A DNA stretch of 64,000 bases from the NCBI GenBank assembly GCA_030323885.1, contig CM059198.1:6842086-6906085 (forward strand), given 5' to 3'. This document shows positions 51,401 through 59,343 of the stretch, piece after piece. Origin of the DNA: Branchipolynoe longqiensis (lineage: Eukaryota > Annelida > Polychaeta > Phyllodocida > Polynoidae). The translations under genes and the position numbers were made by a program. Position 1 is the stretch's first letter. Each line of letters starts with the position of its first letter. Below the pieces are notes generated by a model. That model saw only the letters and a list, made by a program, of their open reading frames with translations. It ran no database searches and was not told the DNA's origin.

Positions 51401-53774
51401 TTTCCGTCTTTGATACGACACCTGCAGCAGTGGTGTATATGTCATATGCTCTGATCCATGTTTTCCAGTTCGATCTTGTGTTGTTGCTGAGGACAAGCTG
51501 ACCAGGCTGCCGCAAACCCGGCAGAGTGTTAGCGGGCGGCATTCTTCCTCATCTGACACCATGTAAAAGGACAAAGTCTGAACACTTTGACTTCTGGATA
51601 CTGAATGCTTTATTCACGTCCAGGGCTCAATGAACCGCCGGCTAAAACTTTCCATGACGTCACCTCATTTACATACTCCTTTGTCTCGACCATCTTGCAT
51701 ATCATTAACATATATCACCCACGTCTACTGACATCTATTGTGCATATATAACAGGAAATGATCTGGACTATTCAATCAATTCAGATGCTTCCAATTAAAT
51801 ATGTGGTTCTAGAATTGAAATTGTGTGTCATTGCTTTGAAAAGAATATGTGTAATTTTATTTGGAATAACAAGAACTTGTAAGGTTAAAGACGTATGTAT
51901 AATAATATAGTGCTTGGAATGCATGGAGTAGAGTGACAATTATAGATGTTATTCTAAATCATGCAGTAGCATTTGTGATTTGTTGGACATTTACATATAT
52001 ATATATATATATATCAATTATACTGATAATCAGAGCCAATGCAAACAATATCTACTGTTATTACATTATTAACTGTGCATCCCAAAGCATTGAGTGTTCA
52101 CCTACTAGATAGGTTATATGTGTCTTTTCTCACCCTTACTTTGGATGCATATAGGGCTAACTAGAGAAACAAACGTGTTGATGGAAGTGCCTCTTCAGAT
52201 CATCAACCAGTCAATGTGCCGTTTGTCACGCTGGTATGGCTCAGTGACCACTTCACAAATGCTTTGTGCAGGCTATCCTCGAGATGGCAGGAGTACATGC
52301 ATGGTTAGTATAGGCCTAGACCGTGACTAGACATCCATTTGCATGCATATGTCAGTGTTTGTAAATAAAGAAGGTGTCACCAAATGTCATTGGCGGAAGT
52401 CATGGCCTGTGCCCACTCTCCCCTGTTTCATTCAAGGACAGAGCTCGTTTTTCTTTGTCCACAGCCCGATTCAGGAATGGTTGGCCCTTTCTTCTCAATG
52501 AATCCCCCACCTCATCCCAAAAAAAAGAAAAAGCATGTTTTATTTAACGATGCATCTAGAACACATTGATTTTTGTATCATTGGCTATTGGAAGTCAAAT
52601 ATATGGTCATTCTGACAGCACTCTCCATAGTCTTTGATGAACCAGTTGTGGGCCACTGGTTGGAATGGAAAATAGCCCAAACTGCAAATGTGTCGACTGA
52701 GCAGGATCGATAGGATGACTGAGACCATCACAGGTGGACATGCTACTGTCTGAGCTACGTCCCGCTCCACCATCTATGAATCCTAATCACATGTTGGGGA
52801 GACTGGCCTTCTCTATATCTTCCATACCATTTTTGAGAGGGCAATCATTGCCCTGCCAGTATTAAAGAGATAATCCCCGCCAGCCTCTGCACCATTTTGA
52901 GGCTGATCCTCTTTCATTGTCTTCTTCTGGTCACATTATTGTAATTAACTTCATGCTTTATATTTGTAGGGTGATTCTGGTGGTCCTCTTGTCTGCCTTT
53001 CCGTTGGCCAGTTCTTACTCCATGGCATCACTTCACGGGGTACCTGTGGAAACGCCAACAAGCCTAGTGTCTTCGTTCGAGTTAGCGAATTAACAGACTG
53101 GGTTGACCAAAAAACAAATGGTATGTGATTACTTTTTATTGCATTACATTTACTTATTGGCCTGATTGATAAGTAATTGTCAGCATTCATTTTTATTTGA
53201 CTAGAATTAGGATATTCAAAAACGTGCATCATTTATTTGCAGATGGAATTATTGGGAACAAAATGTTGTTTGTGGCTATTTATAGATAATATCGGAAGAC
53301 TTGACAGGTATGCGTTGATCTGCCTGAGATGAGCAGTCTCATGTGTGCATCACTGTACCAGCTGAGGAGAGTCATGAGGACTTATTAACCCTATATATGT
53401 TACAGTTTGACCCTCAGTTTTAATTATGCCCTAAATACCTCGTAGAGAATAGGTAGTTTTGTGATATACAAACTGGGCATTGCCATATTCAAGTGAAACA
53501 ATTGGGTTATGTACAGTTGTCTTGGTTATATTAGTGGCCATCTAATGATATATAGGGCCTACATTGAATCAGATATATTCTTCTTTTGCTTATTTATTAC
53601 AGGTTCGTTCCAGTCAGCCGGATGAAAAAACCTCGACCAGACTGTCAATGTGACCTGCCTCACCACAATATTGGTTATGGGATTGATGCGGAGCCTGGCT
53701 TTAACCCATGCTCTGATCCTAGAGATGTAATCCTAGAGATGGAAATGCACATCACAAGAGGGACACGAATGTAA
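36309..53774 (+). CDS. chymotrypsin-fold serine protease gene, 3' six exons (5' exons not found)
   Basis: Exons 36309-36480, 46842-47104, 52155-52303, 52970-53120, 53286-53307 and 53603-53774. All have AG/GT borders and compatible phases (1-2, 2-1, 1-0, 0-1, 1-2, 2-stop). Together they encode a complete S1 domain: IVGGQEA start, AAHC (His57), DNDIALL (Asp102) and MGDSGGP (Ser195), with cysteines at the usual bonded positions. The residue at the 189 position is Ser, followed by T-C-M before GDSGG, as in chymotrypsin (CMGDSGG). The residue before IVGG is Asn, not Arg/Lys. TCGIP upstream is the usual light-chain cysteine. A 65-residue C-terminal tail follows the domain. Secretion is inferred from the family. 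The first exon begins mid-codon, so signal peptide exons exist elsewhere. Confidence 0.85.
36481..38754. repeat. intron part with old interspersed repeats
   Basis: 36930-37400 is a diverged copy of the unit at 62700-63160. 37640-38270 is about 630 bases homologous (roughly, with gaps) to 45730-46380, with shared blocks such as CATCAGACAGAGTGTCTGGG and TTGTGCTTTA. The class is unknown; they may be solo LTRs. No coding sequence. Confidence 0.65.
38755..38860 (+). mobile_element. tRNA-headed SINE fragment
   Basis: GCATCCGCCTCCCGTTCTGG, then GGGTTCGAAGCC (B box), then AAACCAATGACTTTAAAATT. The last segment recurs after the B box of the SINEs at 56308 and 56430. Confidence 0.6.
39018..40411 (+). 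pseudogene. element K gag-like region with Cys/His domain
   Basis: 39018-39407 encodes a basic, Ala/Pro-rich N-terminus ([20 protein letters not shown] from 39111) and a short helical stretch. The frame then shifts. 39588-39800 carries [25 protein letters not shown] and a further H-x4-C, the same spacing as in element F at 30071-30270, ending before a stop at 39798. 39801-40411 is the gag-RT spacer. Confidence 0.78.
40412..41400 (+). pseudogene. element K reverse transcriptase (truncated)
   Basis: [12 protein letters not shown] and [18 protein letters not shown] at 40470-40640, then frame changes. [20 protein letters not shown] is at 40857-40917, in another frame. 41008-41390 holds [31 protein letters not shown] and the catalytic YVDDA at about 41235. 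The frame ends in unrelated sequence after LTWLGIDFD. Confidence 0.85.
41700..41835. mobile_element. small MITE-like palindromic repeat
   Basis: GCTGCATTCACACTCCCG (41745) and AAGTGTGAATACAGCTT (41812) are imperfect inverted ends around AACCAG/CTGGTT-rich sequence. No coding capacity; class uncertain. Confidence 0.5.
42026..42210. mobile_element. MITE-like repeat rich in CCCATATGGG palindromes
   Basis: Five or more CCCATATGGG- or CCCACATGGG-type palindromes after an AGCCAGCAAAAA start. A related segment at 46675-46806 ends in TGTTTGCTGGGAT, so CAGCAAA/TTTGCTG are probable termini. Confidence 0.6.
42288..42445. repeat. purine-rich low-complexity tract
   Basis: A C-run at 42291-42299 and then A/G-only stretches (AAAAGAAAAGGGGAAAAG) at 42338-42445. 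Apparent Lys/Arg-rich frames here are not genes. Confidence 0.85.
42499..42540 (-). pseudogene. U2 snRNA 5'-end fragment
   Basis: On the minus strand it reads ATTGCTTCTTGGCATTTTGG followed by CTAAGATCAAAGTGTAGTAT, matching the first 40 or so bases of U2 (ATCGCTTCTCGGCCTTTTGG...) with four substitutions and one inserted A. The branch-site recognition region that normally follows is not recognisable. A retro-pseudogene fragment. Confidence 0.82.
43080..43285. repeat. 50-bp tandem repeat in LINE 3' UTR
   Basis: GGGCTCCCTGACTGGGA alternates with GGGTCCCTGCTGGGGGACTT. Two units of about 100 bases are almost identical (43100-43190 and 43197-43285). Confidence 0.85.
43288..45465 (-). pseudogene. 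I-type LINE pol: RT, RNase H, C-terminal region (frameshifted)
   Basis: 45465-45173 is RT with [18 protein letters not shown] and [12 protein letters not shown]. The catalytic YADDIAVV is at about 45030, preceded by a frame change. 45005-44109 has [25 protein letters not shown] and, after shifts near 44700, the thumb region. RNase H at 44173-43770 has [30 protein letters not shown] and VVTDSLNAV, with three of the acidic catalytic positions visible. The C-terminus (43788-43288) has HCTNVPAV and the [14 protein letters not shown] block typical of this group. Confidence 0.83.
45466..46841. repeat. intron part with old repeats
   Basis: 45730-46380 is the diverged partner of 37640-38270. 46675-46806 is the CCCATATGGG-type element. 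The rest shows no gene and runs into the protease acceptor at 46841. Confidence 0.6.
46842..47104 (+). CDS. serine protease exon with catalytic Asp
   Basis: Acceptor TTAATTCAG, donor GGAG|GTAGGA. Reads [29 protein letters not shown] and [10 protein letters not shown]. Element E inserted only three bases past the start of the donor's GTAGG (duplication GGAAA at 47108-47112), so the splice site survives. Confidence 0.93.
47113..47304 (-). repeat. 3' LTR of element E
   Basis: 192 bp, TG...CA, next to the TSD GGAAA on its left and the C-run on its right. Confidence 0.95.
47590..48700 (-). pseudogene. element E integrase
   Basis: The frame from 48564 reads [19 protein letters not shown] (zinc domain), [13 protein letters not shown] in the core at about 48245, [13 protein letters not shown] with the catalytic Glu, [11 protein letters not shown] in the C-terminal domain, and the closing [13 protein letters not shown]. 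The part upstream of 48564 is open in the same sense only after an in-frame stop near 48580. An in-frame stop is also seen at about 48750, after DGWDTT. Confidence 0.9.
48748..50100 (-). pseudogene. element E reverse transcriptase and RNase H
   Basis: [33 protein letters not shown] (V where the other elements have F) and TDNILVYG at about 49695, where the second catalytic Asp position is Asn. RNase [14 protein letters not shown] and [11 protein letters not shown], where the Asp of TDHKP is Ala. A 408-codon frame runs 49974-48748. The join to gag-PR at 50145-50165 is a frameshift. Loss of RT and RNase H catalytic residues means the copy is inactive despite good LTRs. Confidence 0.88.
50145..51542 (-). 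CDS. element E gag-protease frame
   Basis: 465 codons, starting with Met at 51542, 20 bases past the primer site. The capsid-like part ([19 protein letters not shown] near 51480, [17 protein letters not shown] near 51150) leads to two zinc knuckles at about 50850-50745: CQNCGYEY (His replaced by Tyr) and [14 protein letters not shown]. The protease [10 protein letters not shown] is at about 50550, followed by [14 protein letters not shown] and [10 protein letters not shown] frameshift near 50160 ends the frame before RT. Gag and protease are normally made as one polyprotein with pol in this group. Confidence 0.88.
   Translation of the reverse strand: MPPANTLPGLRQPGQLVLSNNTRSNWKTWIRAYDIYTTAAGVVSKTEKVHCCIFLHVAGEEAQKVFANMSIALADRDKIGPLTEAFQTYCIGKCSLCITRYKFNSHNQATETMAMYITGVRDKVKDCEYGTVEESLLRDRLVAGVKNINLRNKLLQTAELTLEKCVSMCEMSEFSSDLLEDTKSDVESNKVDFLRNYGNARSGAPVVRSVATPSWKSPSWSGAGAGAGEVKIRCQNCGYEYCRGVCPAKGKACIACKKIGHFGKVCRSRLGRINKVNVEEPDPHNAEQDPDPAEVNVLTTDLFIGALDRSAEQDAALWYATVRVNGCPVKFKLDTGSEANVHPRNIFDRVTPGQLTNTRCSLVTFSGHLITPDGEASVNVNGRELRFQVVRNCQPILGKQVCVILNLLARVEEVQAGVPTNISKPDVKPSARAEQLVSKYKDVFQGLGLIKAKAVIHVDKLYNLS
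51562..51753 (-). repeat. 5' LTR of element E
   Basis: 192 bp, matching 47113-47304 with only a handful of differences. Confidence 0.95.
51759..52154. other. protease intron, no feature
   Basis: AT-rich, with a short (AT)n run at 51996-52013. Ends at the acceptor at 52153-52154. Confidence 0.6.
52155..52303 (+). CDS. serine protease exon before the Ser exon
   Basis: Acceptor GCATATAG, donor CATG|GTTAGT. Reads [30 protein letters not shown]. Leaves in phase 0 right before GDSGG. Confidence 0.92.
52970..53120 (+). CDS. serine protease exon with catalytic Ser
   Basis: Acceptor ATATTTGTAG, donor AAATG|GTATGT. Reads [27 protein letters not shown] and [12 protein letters not shown]. At the 214-216 position the usual SWG is SRG. 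The residue after KP, usually Gly226, is Ser. Confidence 0.94.
53286..53307 (+). CDS. 22-nt microexon (inferred) of the protease gene
   Basis: Acceptor TTTATAG and donor GTATGC bracket 22 bases. With this exon the phase-1 exit of the Ser exon joins the open C-terminal exon in frame (DNIGRLD). An alternative acceptor at 53242 (TTTGCAG) gives a longer exon that ends at a stop, 53287-53289. Confidence 0.6.
53603..53774 (+). CDS. last protease exon, Cys-containing tail
   Basis: Acceptor TTATTACAG. Encodes [20 protein letters not shown] through HITRGTRM and a stop at 53772. Three cysteines (two in DCQC, one in NPCSDP). No known domain recognised. Confidence 0.65.
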
Positions 53775-55169
53775 AGTGTATAACAGGGTATAACATGCAT
53801 AACATGGCTTGTGATAGCTTCAAATGAAGTTCAAATTTAAGCCCATACTAATGGAATTAACCAGGAATTAAATATGAGGCTAAGCCAGCAATTTGCTTAG
53901 CTAACAAGATGAATAATGTATCCCATTCATGAAATCCTTCCTTTGTTAGGCTTCTGTATTGCATTAGTTTGATCATGAACATAATATCCTCGTTGAGAAG
54001 GAACTTCACTCTCCAGTCTGGAAGGAAATCTATCACATGATGCAGCATGTACTAGGCATCCTGAATTACTGTTCCTTAGTTTTGAGACTCTGTCATATTC
54101 TTTGATTGATTGCTATAATCTACTTTACTTAGTTTGAAGAAACATTTATTCTAAATGGCTGCCTTTGGACAGATCTGAAATGTAAAAATGACAAATTAAT
54201 TGTTGACAGTCACATGAAAAGTGTATAGGTTCTATTACATTGACTTAGTATCCCTTTTTATGAAGTAAGAAATGCTTAATAAGTGCACCAGTATCTAAGT
54301 TTGATACATAGGCTCAAATCTATGGGTAACTTTTACGTTTTAATGTGATGCTTTTATTGAACTATGCAGCTTTAACTTTAGATGCGTTTCAGGATGAGGC
54401 CATTATAAAGAAATCAATGGGAAAACAACATGTATGGCTAAGCCATGGGTTATGACTAATAACAAGAAACATATAATTATCTAACTAAGAGAACATTACT
54501 CTGGTGTATCAACATGAGACTATGTGGTAAACAAAAAGCACTTGGTACACATATATGCTGCTTACCTGGTAAATACTATCACTAATATTAGATTCACCTT
54601 GGCTGCCACTTGGGACGACATCGATTAATCACCTCGGATCATCCCAACAATTTGTTTGATAATGCACAGATCCTATGCACTTGGGTTGCATAAACAAATG
54701 CGCTCAGGGTGGACAAAATGGTGGATTAATCCAAATGTTTTTTTTGTTTTTTTTAAATAACCAATATAGCTACAGCAAGATAGGATTTAAAATATTGTAT
54801 GAATGCATAATTTAGTTACATGTCCAATTAATTAATCTGGTTGGTCATAGCTTTATAATAAAAAATAAATATGAATAAAAAACCATGTGGGACTTGTACT
54901 GGTGCCTACATGTAGCAATACAGGCTGCCACTACTGCTACCAGCAGAAATGTGATGTCATTGCTCCTGATGCCCCCAGCCAAGATGTGGGCATTGGAATC
55001 AGATCATTTTGCACACGGCCCATGTTTTCTTTAAGTAGGCCTACACCTCAAAGTGTTCTATTTGAAATTCTGACGAGCTGATGATTTGAATGCATCGGCC
55101 TTGGTGTTTTGTGCCAGACCTCTGCTGTCTTCCATACCGACTTGACAAGTCTCAAAGCACAAAGTATAA
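53775..55169. other. non-coding; one old interspersed repeat
   Basis: 54100-54375 (from CTTTACTTAGTTTGAAGAAA to ACTATGCAGCTTTA) is a diverged copy of 60545-60835 and 55580-56060. The remainder shows no gene. Confidence 0.55.
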
Positions 55170-56065
55170 ACTTCATATTCTTGATGATCTTCAAGTTTCA
55201 TAGTCCAACGATTTTCAGTTTCTGTCATTTTTCTAGATAAATATATTAGGTTGATCATTATAACCTACCTTACATTAAAGGGCCGTCGCAATTATCAACA
55301 TTTTCACACGCATGCAAACCGTACATACATCTGAGAATGATATGAATTAAATTAAATTAAAACTGCATAATCCGATGCATTTGTCCCTGAACCACCCTGT
55401 AGTATCCTGCAATGTTCAGGTTCTGATGATTCTATCTCAACCATACTTCAGTACTGTATTTTCTAGTTTAATAAAACAATTGCAAGATATCAACATGTTT
55501 ATTGTACTCATTGTTGGGAGAGGATGGTAATGTGTTGTGCATTTGTTAAAATGTTGATAATTGTAAAGGACCCCTTAGTTTGAAATCACTTTGATTATCA
55601 ATGGTTACTCTTAGAGATATTTTAAGTGCAAAAATGTTAAAGTAATTTTGGCATGCACGTCAAAGCTCTGTCACCGTAGACTTCAGCAGTGACAAATTCT
55701 ATTAAATTGACTTGGTATCCTCTGTTATGCAATAAGAGATACTTATTAGTATGTATGTTAGATGTGTAGAATCAAATGAAGAGTTCAGGCGCAAAACCCC
55801 ATAAATGGAAATCCAAAAATTTAATTAAAATAAAAGATATTTACCTGAATATAATTCTAATTCTCACTAATTCAACCATTCTTCAGACAAAATAATTATG
55901 AAGTAAATATGAAATAACAATTTAGCCTTTTCAAGGTTCGACTTCAATGTTTATCCGAATTTGCGGATCGGTGTTTATGGGGTTTACCATCTGAACTCCT
56001 CAAATCTAGATAAATGTTTTGGTTTTGAAAATGTGATGTTTTCATCGGACTATGCCGTTTGTTTT
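55170..56065. repeat. old interspersed repeat interrupted by a MITE
   Basis: Flanks of the MITE join to match 60515-60830 (GATAAACATATTAGGTTG, then ACTTTAGTTTGAAG). A family of unknown class with three copies in this window. Confidence 0.6.
55279..55580. mobile_element. MITE with TTA duplication
   Basis: CAATTATCAACATTTT near the left end (55291) and AAAATGTTGATAATTG near the right (55548) are exact inverted repeats within longer imperfect termini (AAGGGCCGTC / GGACCCC). TTA flanks on both sides. The uninterrupted sequence CTTACTTTAGTTTGAAG exists at 60552, showing the site without the insertion. Confidence 0.7.
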
Positions 56066-56267
56066 ATCTCCAATAGCCTTCACTTAATACAGTCAATTAT
56101 ATGGCATGCATATGGGTTTAACTTTAGCCATAAACGGGAATTGAATGGACTAGCTATTTGTTGTGCTTTTGTTGAAATCAAGCTGCGCGACACTTCCATA
56201 TTTGAATAATAAAATATAACATAAAAGTCAATGTATTTTCGTATTCCATTAACTTGTGTCAGACGGG

Positions 56268-56350
56268 ATGGCCACATCAGTGGGCTTCCCGTGGGTTCGA
56301 AACCAATGACTTACAGAATTTATACCTGTCCCTACATAGCCTGTTGCTTA
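56268..56350 (+). mobile_element. tRNA-headed SINE fragment (head only)
   Basis: GACGGGATGGCCACATCAGT (A-box region) and GTGGGTTCGAAACC (B box), then the CAATGACTTACAGAATT segment shared with 38820 and 56430. Confidence 0.65.
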
Positions 56351-56378
56351 ACATTGTTCATGTAGCGCCTCACAGGGC

Positions 56379-56695
56379 GCGGTGGCACAATTGGAAGAGA
56401 GATCGGGAGTTTGGTTCCCGCTCAAGTGAAACAAATGACTTATTAAATTGATACTTGTTGCTTCCTAGCCTGCCGCTTGGCATTAATGGGATAGGGCAAG
56501 GACTGGTTAGATCAGTGTCAGGATAAACTGACTGAGTTGGATATTGGGTCATGGTGCTGGCGGCTTGATTTTCTAGTGAGACAAGACTATAATTATAAAG
56601 TTGCCATCAGTTTGCACTGTCACAAGTCAGCACCCATCCTGATGTGACCTTAGATGTCACCAGGACCTAAATCTCCAACAATCAACTAACTGTTG
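56379..56695 (+). mobile_element. tRNA-headed SINE, full length
   Basis: GGGCGCGGTGGCACAATTGG (A box) and GGTTCCCGCTCAAG (degenerate B box) form the head. The body has GTGTCAGGATAAACTGACTG and TATAATTATAAAGTTGCCAT. The end reads CCTGATGTGACCTTAGATGT, as in the SINE at 7081-7290. Central blocks of this kind are common in mollusc SINEs. Confidence 0.75.
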
Positions 56696-57117
56696 CGCAC
56701 CCAACATGAGAAATTCTGTGCGCAGGACCGAATTGCCTCTGCCACTGAACTCAGTTCCACCTACCGGAATTCAGCCCACCAACGCAACCTGCCATGATAG
56801 CACACAGCCGTCGGGCCGATGTTGGCCCAACGGTGGCCACGCCGTCGGGCCAACAACGGTGGCAAACTGCCGTCGGGCCAACGTTGTTTTGTCCACTGAC
56901 CCGCCGTCGGGCCAACAGTGGCAAGCCGGCGTCGGGTCAACGGTGGCAAGCTGCCGTCGGGCCAACAGTGGCAAGCCGCCATCGGGCCGACGTTGTTTTG
57001 TCCACTGACCCGCTGTCGGGCCAACGGTGGCAAGCCACCCATACCAGCATATATGCGACCGTTGGCCCGACAGTGGCAAATATGTCAAAAGAATGGCAGA
57101 TAACACAGAGCCCATAC

Positions 57118-57995
57118 TGGATGCATTTAGGAACGATACAATCTGGTGCATTCAGGAACGATACAATCTGGTGCATTTAGGAATGATATAATATGGTGCA
57201 TTTAGGAACGATACAATCTACTGCATTCAGGAATGATACAATCTGCTGCATTTAGGCATGATACAATCTGGTGCATTTAGGAATGATACAATCTGCTGCA
57301 TTCAGGAACGATACAATATGATGCATTCAGGAATGATACAATCTGATGCATTCAGGAATGTTACAATCTGGTGCATTTAGGAATGATATAATCTGGTGCA
57401 TTCAGGAAGGATACAATCTGGTGCATTCAGGAAGGATACAATCTGGTGCATTCAGGAACGATACAATCTGATGCATTTAAGAACGATACAATCTGGTGCC
57501 TTGAGGAACAATACAATCTGGTGCATTCAGGAACGATACAATCTGATGCATTCAGGAATGATATAATCTGGTGCATTTAGTAATGATATAATCTGGTGCA
57601 TTTAGGAATGATACAATCTGGTGCATTTAGGAATGATACAATCTGGTGCATTTAGGAATGATACAATCTGGTGCATTTAGGAATGATACAATCTGGTGCA
57701 TTCAGGAAGGATACAATCTGGTGCATTCAGGAACGATACAATCTGATGCATTTAAGAACGATACAATCTGGTGCCTTGAGGAACAATACAATCTGGTGCA
57801 TTCAGGAACGATACAATCTGATGCATTCAGGAATGATATAATCTGGTGCATTTAGGAATGATATAATCTGGTGCATTTAGGAATGATACAATCTGGTGCA
57901 TTTAGGAATGATACAATCTGGTGCATTTAGGAATGATACAATCTGGTGCATTTAGGAACGATACAATCTGATGCATTCAGGAACGATACCATCTG
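57118..57995. repeat. 25-bp minisatellite with 275-bp higher-order period
   Basis: Unit GGTGCATTTAGGAATGATAC + AATCT, about 35 copies. A run of variants (AAGGATAC, AACGATAC, TTTAAGAACG, CCTTGAGGAACAA) beginning at 57421 recurs in the same order 275 bases (11 units) later. Confidence 0.93.
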
Positions 57996-58019
57996 GTCAG
58001 TACGTGTCCGGAAAATGTG

Positions 58020-58480
58020 TGCAAAAAGAATGGCAAAGAGCGGCGGACCACCACCGAAGGTGCCCCGACGGTGGCCCGATGGTGGCAAATATGTAAAAAG
58101 AATGGCAAAGAGCGGCGGACCACCACCGACGGTGGTCCGACGGTGGCACATATGTGCAAAAAGAATGGCAAACAGTGGTGGACCATGACCGTCGGCCCGG
58201 CGGTGCCCCGACGGTGGTAAATATGTAAAAAGAATGGCAAAGAGCGGCGGACCACCACCGACGGCTGGACCGTGGTCCGACGGTTGCAACTATGTGCAAA
58301 AAGAATGGCAAACAGCGACGGACCACGACCGTCGGCCCAGCGATGCCCTGATGGTGCATAATATGTAAAAAGAATGACAAAGAGCGGCGGACCACCACCG
58401 ACGGTGGCAAATATGTGCAAAATGAATGGCTCAAAGCAGCGGACCACCACCGTTGGCCCGACGGTGGCCCGACGGTCGAC
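58020..58480. repeat. 68-bp tandem repeat
   Basis: About seven units containing AAAAAGAATGGCAAAGAGCG and GGACCACCACCGACGG, alternating between two variants (GAGCGGCGG and CAGTGGTGG). Confidence 0.88.
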
Positions 58481-58623
58481 GGTGGAAAATATGTGGCGAC
58501 GGTGCGACCAATACCCAACCTCGGCCCGACGGCTCTGTGCTATCTGTGAGTGCAGCTTGGGCATGAACCAGGCCTGACCATTGAGCTGATCTGTGCGACA
58601 CACAGTCACAGGCTCGTTTGTCA

Positions 58624-58890
58624 TCATCATCATGCTGTCGGTCGCGATGCGACAAAGACTGCTTTCATTACTTGACTGCCGCTCTCCTTTGTGCGGTTGT
58701 ACATTTCATGAAAGGTGCCTGCAAAAGTGTTGAAGTGCTGCTGGCTTTTGCAAGTTACCAGCGGCACTCTCTCGGGGAGCAAATAGAGGTTTCACACCGG
58801 CAAGAACATGTCAAGACAGGCGCAAAACTATTTGTCCCTGCAGTGGCTGGTCGGGAGATGTTGGGAGTTCCATACATCAACCGCCCTTAA
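58624..58890 (-). mobile_element. RTE-type LINE 3' end fragment
   Basis: CATCATCATGCTGTCGGTCG at the start matches the RTE 3' end at 10240 for about 70 bases, including the repeated ATG-type tail. The rest is a different, unidentified segment. Confidence 0.7.
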
Positions 58891-59024
58891 TGCTGCCACA
58901 GTGACATGGTTTTCTGTTTAGGGTTTGCTCCCTTAGCCTTCGGTTCTGTCAAGAACCTGTACCACAAGGCAGTGGTTTACAACTCTGCATGGCAGGGGCG
59001 TCAAACTCCCTGAGGTATTGCCAT

Positions 59025-59245
59025 ACCTGACAATATCTAAGGTCATATCAGGACAGGTAGACTCATGTTTTGATCCTAGTAAATCAAATTTTGACATGCT
59101 TCGACCTGATACAGGCTTATAAGCCTAACAAAATCAGAAGCGGATGAGTATGAGTATGAGTATACTGTATAGTCTGGCCCCACTGGGAAACCAGTCTGCC
59201 AGCATTATAAGCTGATATCCCGATCAGCCACATTATCCTGACACT
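59025..59245 (-). mobile_element. degenerate SINE
   Basis: ATCTAAGGTCATATCAGGA and CCCACTGGGAAACCAGTCTG match the body of the SINE at 7081-7290 in the same orientation. The head is not recognisable. Confidence 0.65.
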
Positions 59246-59343
59246 GAGCAAACCAGCCTTTGCCCTCTTCTAATAATGCCGCTCGTTTGTATCCGACATA
59301 GATCAAAGATTCACCCCGTACAGCAGTAGCCTGAGTATGGGTG

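Larger units (their letters stand above)
47113..51753 (-). mobile_element. Ty3-type LTR retrotransposon E (complete ends)
   Basis: Two 192-bp LTRs (47113-47304 and 51562-51753) with TGTAAAAG...ATAACA ends and a GGAAA duplication (47108-47112 and 51754-51758). On the minus strand the order is 5' LTR, primer site TGGTGTCAGATGAG (ending at 51561), gag-PR, RT-RNase H, integrase, polypurine tract (C-run at 47305-47312 on the + strand) and 3' LTR. The LTRs are almost identical, so it is the youngest of the Ty3 copies, though the coding frames carry a frameshift and at least one stop. It lies inside the intron of the protease gene, on the opposite strand. Confidence 0.96.
56795..58545. mobile_element. 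GC-rich TIR element filled with tandem repeats
   Basis: GATAGCACACAGCCGTCGGG at the left end is matched in inverse by CGACGGCTCTGTGCTATC at the right end. The same terminus closes the foldback elements (35480 and 63372). Inside are GC-rich CGTCGGGCCAACGGTGG-type units with TTGTTTTGTCCACTGACCCG (56800-57080), a 25-bp minisatellite (57118-57995) and a 68-bp repeat (58020-58480). No coding sequence; the long frames on either strand arise from the repeats. Confidence 0.7.

Noticed and set aside
53857..54048. 63-codon minus frame MLHHVIDFLPDW
   Set aside because: No domain, no splice context and no second copy; chance openness is sufficient.
55961..56209. 82-codon frame beginning MRIGVYGVYHL
   Set aside because: Lies over an old interspersed repeat and unremarkable AT-rich DNA, with no splice signals, motif or homologous frame in the other copies.
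57118..57995. CRISPR-like array of 25-bp repeats
   Set aside because: There are no unique spacers; units abut directly, as in a minisatellite, and the DNA is eukaryotic.
57927..58633. Frames repeating GGGPPLFAILF on the minus strand, which look membrane-like
   Set aside because: The hydrophobic pattern comes from the 68-bp repeat and appears in several frames at once.
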